Origin: an uncultured Halieaceae bacterium
GTDB lineage: Bacteria; Pseudomonadota; Gammaproteobacteria; Pseudomonadales; Halieaceae
DNA length: 64,000 nucleotides
Reading direction: 5' to 3'
Assembly (NCBI GenBank): GCA_913056165.1
Contig: CAJXMD010000001.1
Coordinates: 99,051-163,050 of the forward strand
Position numbers and translations under genes: made by a program. Below the pieces are notes generated by a model. The model was not told the origin of the DNA. It saw only the letters and a program-made list of their open reading frames with translations, and searched no databases. This document shows positions 57,199 through 64,000 of this stretch, piece after piece; the first letter of the stretch is position 1, and each line of letters starts with the position of its first letter.

Positions 57199-59925
57199 AT
57201 GACTAGCTCACTCATTCTTGTCGACGGTTCTTCTTATCTGTTCAGGGCTTATCACGCGCTGCCCGCACTGACTAATTCCAAGGGCCTCAATACCGGCGCC
57301 GTCAAAGGCGTGATCGGGATGATAAAAAAACTCATTGCCGATTATCCTGATGGCGAGGTAGTGGTTGTGTTTGACGCCAAGGGCCCAACATTCAGAAATG
57401 ATATGTACGCCGACTACAAGGCGAATCGGCCCCCGATGCCCGAGGAGTTGCGTGAGCAGATTGAACCGATCCACGAGATTATTCGCGCCATGGGATTGCC
57501 GCTTTTATGTGTGCCTGGCGTAGAGGCTGATGACGTTATCGGCACCCTCGCCAAGGAGGCGTCGGATCGTGGTGAGCCGGTGCTTATTTCCACCGGCGAC
57601 AAGGATATGGCTCAACTGGTCAATGATCATGTGACACTGGTTAACACCATGACGAATACCCTGATGGACCGGGACGGTGTGGTGGCGAAGTTTGGTATAC
57701 CACCTGAGCTCATCATTGATCTGCTAGCGCTTCAGGGAGACAAGGTCGATAACATTCCCGGTGTGGCGGGGGTTGGGGAAAAAACGGCGCTGGCGCTGCT
57801 AACGGCACTGGGAGGTATCGACTCGATTTATTCCAATCTCGAAAAGGTTGCAGATCTGGAGGTTAGGGGTGCTAAAAGTCTGGGTGCCAAACTCGAGGCA
57901 AGCCGGGGTGATGCCGAGCTTTCCTATCGGCTAGCGACGATTAAAACAGACTGCGATTTGTCGTTAGCTCCCAATCAGTTAAAGACTGTCCCCGCAAACG
58001 AGGAGGCTTTGGTTCAGTGGTTCAAGGAGCTGGAGTTCAAGAGCTGGTTGTCCGATGCGCTTGCAGAAGAATCGTCATCAACATCTACAGAGGAGTCCCA
58101 GTTAGCTCCGGAGCGACCTCTTGAGATAGACACAGTTTTGGACGAGGCGTCGTGGCAGCAGTGGCTTGAAGCGCTTACCCGAGCTGACCTTTTTGCTTTT
58201 GATACCGAAACGACCAGCCTAAATTACATAGAAGCCGAAATTGTGGGCGTGTCGTTTGCGGTCGCCCCGGAAAGGGCTGCCTATGTGCCTTTGGCACATG
58301 ATTACCCGGGTGCGCCTGCGCAGCTCGATCGCCAGCGGGTACTCGCTGAATTAAAACCGCTTCTTGAAAACCCGGATGTCCGGAAGCTGGGGCAGAACCT
58401 TAAATACGATGCCAATGTGCTGGCAAACTACGGAATAAGCCTTGCTGGTATCGCCCATGATTCGATGCTCGAGTCGTATGTTTTGGATTCCACCGGCACC
58501 CGGCACGACATGGACTCCCTCGCGCTGAAATATCTAGGGGAGAAAACCATTACCTTTGAAGAGGTTGCAGGTAAAGGCGCCAAGCAGCTTACATTCAATC
58601 AGGTTGCCATTGAGCAGGCGGCGCCCTACGCCGCTGAAGATGCCGCGATTACCCTTCGGTTGCATGAAAGCCTTTGGCCGAAACTTCAGGCGGTGCCATC
58701 CCTGTCGGGTCTTTATGAGTCCCTTGAGCTCCCGTTGATACCCGTTCTGTCGAGAATCGAGCGTAATGGTGCACAAGTCGATCGTCAGAAGCTGGCTGAT
58801 CAAAGTCATGAGTTGAGCCAACGCCTGGACGCTCTTGAGACCCAAGCTCACGAAATGGCGGGCGAAACATTCAATCTGGGCTCGCCCAAGCAGCTGGGGC
58901 ATATCCTGTTCGAAAAGCTTGAGCTGCCGGTTCTCAAGAAAACTCCCAAAGGTGCGCCGTCGACTGCTGAGGACGTGCTCGCAGAGCTGGCACTGGACTA
59001 CCCACTACCCGCGGTGCTGATGGAATACAGAAGTCTTTCAAAGCTCAAGTCCACTTATACCGACAAGCTCCCCGAGATGATCAGTGCCGTCAGCGGTCGA
59101 GTTCACACGTCTTATCATCAAGCGGTGACGGCGACCGGCCGTCTCTCCTCTTCTGATCCCAACTTGCAGAATATTCCGATTCGAACTGAGGAAGGTCGCC
59201 GTATTCGACAGGCGTTCTGTGCGCCGAAGGGTTTCAAGATAGTCGCGGCGGACTACTCCCAGATTGAACTACGTATCATGGCGCACCTCTCTCAGGATGC
59301 GGGTCTTTTACACGCTTTCAGTGAAGACCTTGATGTTCACAGCGCTACCGCCGCTGAGGTGTTTGGCACGCCTCTTGAGAAAGTCTCCGGGGATCAGCGT
59401 CGCAAAGCCAAGGCGATTAACTTTGGATTGATCTACGGGATGTCAGCCTTTGGGTTAGCAAAGCAGCTTAATCTCGGCCGTCACGAGGCTCAGGAATACA
59501 TAGACCGATACTTCGATCGCTATCCCGGCGTGGCTCGATACATGGATGAAACCCGGGCTTTAGCCCATGAGCAGGGATACGTTGAGACCCTTTATGGGAG
59601 GCGCTTATACCTTCCCGAAATTAACGCCCGCAATAAGCAACGTCAGCAGGCGGCTGAGCGTACAGCCATCAACGCGCCGATGCAGGGCACGGCAGCCGAT
59701 GTCATCAAGCGGGCCATGATCTCCGTTGATGACTGGCTGTCGACCGACGGCATCGATGCCAAAATGATCATGCAGGTACACGATGAATTGGTCTTTGAGG
59801 TCAGTGAATCTGAGGCAGATCGTCTGATGATCACCCTACCGGATATCATGGCGGGAGTGGCAACTCTCGATGTGCCCTTGTTGGTTGAAGCCGGCATGGG
59901 TGATAACTGGGATGAAGCCCACTAA
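57199..59925 (+). CDS. polA: DNA polymerase I
   Basis: LVDGSSYLFRAYHALP, DPNLQNIPIRTEEGRRIRQAF, VHDELVFEV. Confidence 0.99.
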   Translation: MTSSLILVDGSSYLFRAYHALPALTNSKGLNTGAVKGVIGMIKKLIADYPDGEVVVVFDAKGPTFRNDMYADYKANRPPMPEELREQIEPIHEIIRAMGLPLLCVPGVEADDVIGTLAKEASDRGEPVLISTGDKDMAQLVNDHVTLVNTMTNTLMDRDGVVAKFGIPPELIIDLLALQGDKVDNIPGVAGVGEKTALALLTALGGIDSIYSNLEKVADLEVRGAKSLGAKLEASRGDAELSYRLATIKTDCDLSLAPNQLKTVPANEEALVQWFKELEFKSWLSDALAEESSSTSTEESQLAPERPLEIDTVLDEASWQQWLEALTRADLFAFDTETTSLNYIEAEIVGVSFAVAPERAAYVPLAHDYPGAPAQLDRQRVLAELKPLLENPDVRKLGQNLKYDANVLANYGISLAGIAHDSMLESYVLDSTGTRHDMDSLALKYLGEKTITFEEVAGKGAKQLTFNQVAIEQAAPYAAEDAAITLRLHESLWPKLQAVPSLSGLYESLELPLIPVLSRIERNGAQVDRQKLADQSHELSQRLDALETQAHEMAGETFNLGSPKQLGHILFEKLELPVLKKTPKGAPSTAEDVLAELALDYPLPAVLMEYRSLSKLKSTYTDKLPEMISAVSGRVHTSYHQAVTATGRLSSSDPNLQNIPIRTEEGRRIRQAFCAPKGFKIVAADYSQIELRIMAHLSQDAGLLHAFSEDLDVHSATAAEVFGTPLEKVSGDQRRKAKAINFGLIYGMSAFGLAKQLNLGRHEAQEYIDRYFDRYPGVARYMDETRALAHEQGYVETLYGRRLYLPEINARNKQRQQAAERTAINAPMQGTAADVIKRAMISVDDWLSTDGIDAKMIMQVHDELVFEVSESEADRLMITLPDIMAGVATLDVPLLVEAGMGDNWDEAH

Positions 59926-59955
59926 TGACTGGGTGAACCCCGACACGTATCCGTT

Positions 59956-60633
59956 CTAGAGCTCGGGCCCTTCCTCTGGCCTGGTTTCGGGAGTCAGGAC
60001 CGAGTCGTCGGTGAGCCATGCGGTCAGCTTTTTTTCTAGTTCTCTCAAGCCGTCACGTTTTAGCGACGAGAATAACTGGGCGCTGGCAAGTTCGCCGAAC
60101 TCCATGAGTCGGGCCTGAACACTCAGCAGGCTGCTTTTTGCAGGGCCTTTTTTTAATTTGTCCGCTTTGGTGAGAAGAACGTGAACCGGCATGGCTGCGG
60201 CGGACGCCCAGGCGATCATCTGCTCGTCCTGTTCCGTCAGTGGGTGGCGCACATCCATCAGTAAAATCAAGCCACGCAAACTCTGGCGGTGCTGGAGGTA
60301 GCTCTCCATATGCCTGTTCCACTCCCGCTTCATTTTGAGGGGCACTTTTGCATAGCCGTAGCCCGGCAGATCCACCAGCCGCTGGTGCTCGCTGAGGCTA
60401 AAAAAATTGATGAGCTGGGTTCGCCCGGGGGTCCGGCTGGTGCGAGCAAGCTTTGAGTTCTCGGTTAAGGTATTGATAGCACTGGATTTTCCTGCATTTG
60501 AGCGGCCGGCAAAGGCCACTTCCGACCCGGCGTCCAAAGGGGCATTGCTGATTTTGCTTGCGCTTTGAAGAAAAGTTGCCCGCCTGAAATTAAGGGTCGG
60601 CAGGTGCGGTATTTGTTCATCTTCTGTAGGCAT
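59956..60633 (-). CDS. engB: Ribosome biogenesis GTP-binding protein EngB/YsxC
   Basis: [42 protein letters not shown]. Confidence 0.97.
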   Translation of the reverse strand: MPTEDEQIPHLPTLNFRRATFLQSASKISNAPLDAGSEVAFAGRSNAGKSSAINTLTENSKLARTSRTPGRTQLINFFSLSEHQRLVDLPGYGYAKVPLKMKREWNRHMESYLQHRQSLRGLILLMDVRHPLTEQDEQMIAWASAAAMPVHVLLTKADKLKKGPAKSSLLSVQARLMEFGELASAQLFSSLKRDGLRELEKKLTAWLTDDSVLTPETRPEEGPEL

Positions 60634-60751
60634 ACTCGGGTTTTGTGCTCAGCGCCGGATTGACTATAATACCGCGCGTTTTGGCGGGGGCGAGGCCCTT
60701 GCTGGAAATTAACCTATCGCTGGGCTGAGAAGCCGGCATAAAGGAATTCAC

Positions 60752-61054
60752 ATGATTAAATCAATCGCCGCCAGCGTCGCTCTGGCCAGTTTTATGGTTG
60801 CCGCTCCTGCGTTCGCAGAGCCCAACATGGATAAATACAACCGTGCCTGTGCCGCCTGCCATGTCAGTGGTGTCGCGGGCGCTCCCAAGAGCCATGATGT
60901 CGCCGCTTGGGAGACCCGAATGGCAAAAGGAATGGACGCACTTGTAGCCTCGGTAAAAAATGGCCTTAACGCCATGCCACCGACTGGCCTGTGCGCAGAT
61001 TGTAGCGATGAAGAGTATCAAGAGCTCATCACCTATATGTCATCAGCGAAGTAG
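60752..61054 (+). CDS. Periplasmic monoheme cytochrome c (c5-like)
   Basis: Signal peptide, CAACHVSGVAGAPKSHDVAAWETRMAKGMDALV. Confidence 0.92.
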   Translation: MIKSIAASVALASFMVAAPAFAEPNMDKYNRACAACHVSGVAGAPKSHDVAAWETRMAKGMDALVASVKNGLNAMPPTGLCADCSDEEYQELITYMSSAK

Positions 61055-61075
61055 CCTCGGTAGCGGGAACACATC

Positions 61076-61723
61076 ATGTTGTTAAGAAACATTACACGGA
61101 CGCTTGTTTTCATTTTGGGTTCTGCCCTGATGATTACAGTTCAGGCTGCAGGGGTCATCGAGGGTGATGCTGTTGCAGGAGAAGGCAAAGCCGTGACATG
61201 CGGAGCATGCCACGGCGTCGACGGCAACAGTGCGGTTCCCAATTTCCCCAAGTTGGCGGGACTAGGGGAGAAGTATTTGCTCAAGCAAATGAAGGACATT
61301 CGCGATGGTCGCCGCCCGGTTGCCGCGATGGCGGGTCAGGTGGATAACATGACCGATCAGGATCTTGCGGATATCGCAGCGTTTTATGACGCAAAGGAGC
61401 GGACCAGCGAGATGGCTGACGAGGATCTCGTTGCTTTGGGCCGCAAGGTATACATGTCGGGCATCATGGAGCGTAAAGTCGCGGCTTGTTCCGGCTGTCA
61501 CAGCCCCTCCGGTAAGGGTAACGGACCTGCCGGCTTCCCAGGCTTGGCGGGCCAGCACGCGGACTACATTGCAGCGCAACTCAAGATGTTCCGAACAGGC
61601 TACGAGAGCCCAGAGGGACGCACAAATGACGGTGATTCAAAGATCATGCGGACCACCGCTTTCGAGCTGAGCGATCTCGAGATCAAAGCTGTCGCTAGCT
61701 ACGCTTCTGGACTCAAGCAGTAG
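61076..61723 (+). CDS. Periplasmic diheme cytochrome c4
   Basis: Signal peptide and two CxxCH motifs (CGACHGVDGNS, CSGCHSPSGKGN). Confidence 0.94.
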   Translation: MLLRNITRTLVFILGSALMITVQAAGVIEGDAVAGEGKAVTCGACHGVDGNSAVPNFPKLAGLGEKYLLKQMKDIRDGRRPVAAMAGQVDNMTDQDLADIAAFYDAKERTSEMADEDLVALGRKVYMSGIMERKVAACSGCHSPSGKGNGPAGFPGLAGQHADYIAAQLKMFRTGYESPEGRTNDGDSKIMRTTAFELSDLEIKAVASYASGLKQ

Positions 61724-61734
61724 CAGCCGGTTCC

Positions 61735-61757
61735 GGGCGGGGGAACCCCCGTCCTTT
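61735..61757 (+). terminator. Candidate terminator hairpin after the cytochrome c4 gene
   Basis: GGGCGGGGG-AA-CCCCCGTCC followed by only TTT; strong stem, weak U-tract. Confidence 0.45.
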
Positions 61758-61850
61758 AAGAAGGTCACAAAGAGTGGCAACCCCTAAAGGCCGCAAACCT
61801 CTTCATGCTATGGTTGCCACCGATATCACCCCAGCAAGATGGAGGTTGCT

Positions 61851-62495
61851 TTGAACGCTCTCTTAAACCGTTTCGTTTTCTTTCTTATCACTTCGTTGGC
61901 TATTACGTCTTATTCTGCAACGGCGCAAGAAAACTGGGAAGTGGGCACTCACTACACGGCCATAAGCCCAGCAGTAAGGGTTGGCGCTTCGGACGAAGTC
62001 ATTGTTACAGAGTTTTTCTGGTATGGCTGTGGCCATTGCTACACCTTCGAGCCTATGCTCGAGACTTGGAAAAAAACCCTCCCCGAGGGCGCTCGGTTTC
62101 AGCCTTCTCCGGCAGTGTGGAACGACACCATGAAGCTGCACGCAAAAGCTTATTTTGTGGCGGATACCCTTGGGGTAATCGATGTGATGCACAGCGCCAT
62201 CTTCAAGGCGATGCATGTGGATAGAAATCGCCTTGGATCGGTGTCGGCCGTGCGAGATTTGTTCGTGGCTAATGGAGTATCGGGCCCCGATTTTGACAAA
62301 GCCTTCAACGCTTTTGGCGTCAACAGTCTGGTCAATCAGGCTGAAGCACGTGCTCGATCAGCAAAGATATCCGGCACTCCTTCGGTGATGGTGAACGGAA
62401 AGTATCTCGTCGAAGCGAGAAAGGCCGGCAGCCAAGCTAACATGCTTAAAATAGCCGACTTCCTCGTGCAAAAGGAGCTTGGAGGGGGCACCTAG
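61851..62495 (+). CDS. dsbA: Thiol:disulfide interchange protein DsbA
   Basis: Signal peptide, EFFWYGCGHCYTFEP (CGHC), SGTPSVMVNGKYLV. Likely TTG start at 61851 after ggagg; ATG alternative at 61839. Confidence 0.94.
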   Translation: MNALLNRFVFFLITSLAITSYSATAQENWEVGTHYTAISPAVRVGASDEVIVTEFFWYGCGHCYTFEPMLETWKKTLPEGARFQPSPAVWNDTMKLHAKAYFVADTLGVIDVMHSAIFKAMHVDRNRLGSVSAVRDLFVANGVSGPDFDKAFNAFGVNSLVNQAEARARSAKISGTPSVMVNGKYLVEARKAGSQANMLKIADFLVQKELGGGT

Positions 62496-62983
62496 GCCGG
62501 GCCGGTGAAGCCGGCACCTCCGCCCAGAGGTAAAGCCGTACGAGATACTACTTTTCGAAGTTCAAAACTTGAGTGAACCCCGGTCACGCCGGGAATCCGC
62601 GTAAGCTTTCCCAGCAGAAATTGCTCGTAATGAGCCATGTCTTTTACCACTGCCTTGATCAGGTAGTCGGCACTTTGTCCGGTCACCACACAACAATCGA
62701 TGATTTCAGGGTAGGCAATGACCGCTGCTTCAAAGGCTTCGAAGCGCTCGGGGGTGTGCCGGTCCATGGTGACGCCGATGTGAGCGGTCAAGGTAAGACC
62801 CAGTCTTGACTGTTCCAATAATGTCACTCTGGATTTAATGACCCCCTCGGCTTCGAGTCGTTTCACCCGCCGGGCGCAGGGGGTTGGGCTTAGGCCAACC
62901 CGTTCGGCCAACTCCAAATTGCTCAGGCCACCATGCTCCTGGAGCTGGGCCAGAATCTTAAGGTCTGTTCGGTCTAACTCCAT
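62492..62983 (-). CDS. Lrp/AsnC family transcriptional regulator
   Basis: MELDRTDLKILAQLQEHGGLSNLELAERVGLSPTPCARRVKRLEAEGVI. Confidence 0.96.
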   Translation of the reverse strand: MELDRTDLKILAQLQEHGGLSNLELAERVGLSPTPCARRVKRLEAEGVIKSRVTLLEQSRLGLTLTAHIGVTMDRHTPERFEAFEAAVIAYPEIIDCCVVTGQSADYLIKAVVKDMAHYEQFLLGKLTRIPGVTGVHSSFELRKVVSRTALPLGGGAGFTGPA

Positions 62984-63024
62984 AACCAGCCTAATTTAGT
63001 GATAAAAGCCAATATTATAATAAA

Positions 63025-63058
63025 AATAGCAAAAAATGAGCGTTTAATAGCAAAAAAT
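63025..63058 (+). repeat. Direct repeat AATAGCAAAAAAT x2 (63025-63037, 63046-63058)
   Basis: Two exact 13-bp copies, 21-bp start-to-start, in the lrp/leuA divergent intergenic region. Confidence 0.85.
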
Positions 63059-63073
63059 TGGGGTTTTTGGTGA

Positions 63074-64000
<927 letters not shown>

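Overview
The window looks like the replication-origin neighbourhood of a gammaproteobacterial chromosome. Gene order resembles the Pseudomonas-type layout; the lineage is probably marine (Halieaceae/OM60-like), but that is a guess. From left to right it contains: the 3' end of a TRAP transporter permease gene, a yciA-like thioesterase, a TRAP solute-binding protein and uvrD; a tandem-SPOR protein and a small secreted unknown; glmS-glmU; the atp operon; parB-parA-rsmG-mnmG; mnmE-yidC-yidD-rnpA-rpmH; dnaA-dnaN-recF-gyrB; rmuC-glyS-glyQ; an LpxL-like acyltransferase and djlA; trkH-trkA-rsmB-fmt-def; dprA-tsaC-hemF-aroE; a gamma-carbonic-anhydrase-like gene and a YheV-like gene; a caa3-type cytochrome oxidase operon; polA, engB, two cytochromes c, dsbA, an Lrp-family regulator and the 5' part of leuA. 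I saw no rRNA, intact tRNA, CRISPR array, prophage or IS element. Most of the window is housekeeping, and I found no clear undescribed multi-gene system. The observations most worth a second look are in non-coding or embedded DNA: (i) two perfect parS palindromes inside recF; (ii) two separate DnaA-box-bearing intergenic regions (mnmG-mnmE and rpmH-dnaA), the first with iteron-like repeats and an AT-rich palindrome; (iii) no ctaA in the cox operon, next to a Sco-like protein with a CxxxC motif; (iv) a degenerate tRNA-like segment between def and dprA; (v) 21-bp-spaced direct repeats between a divergent Lrp-family gene and leuA.
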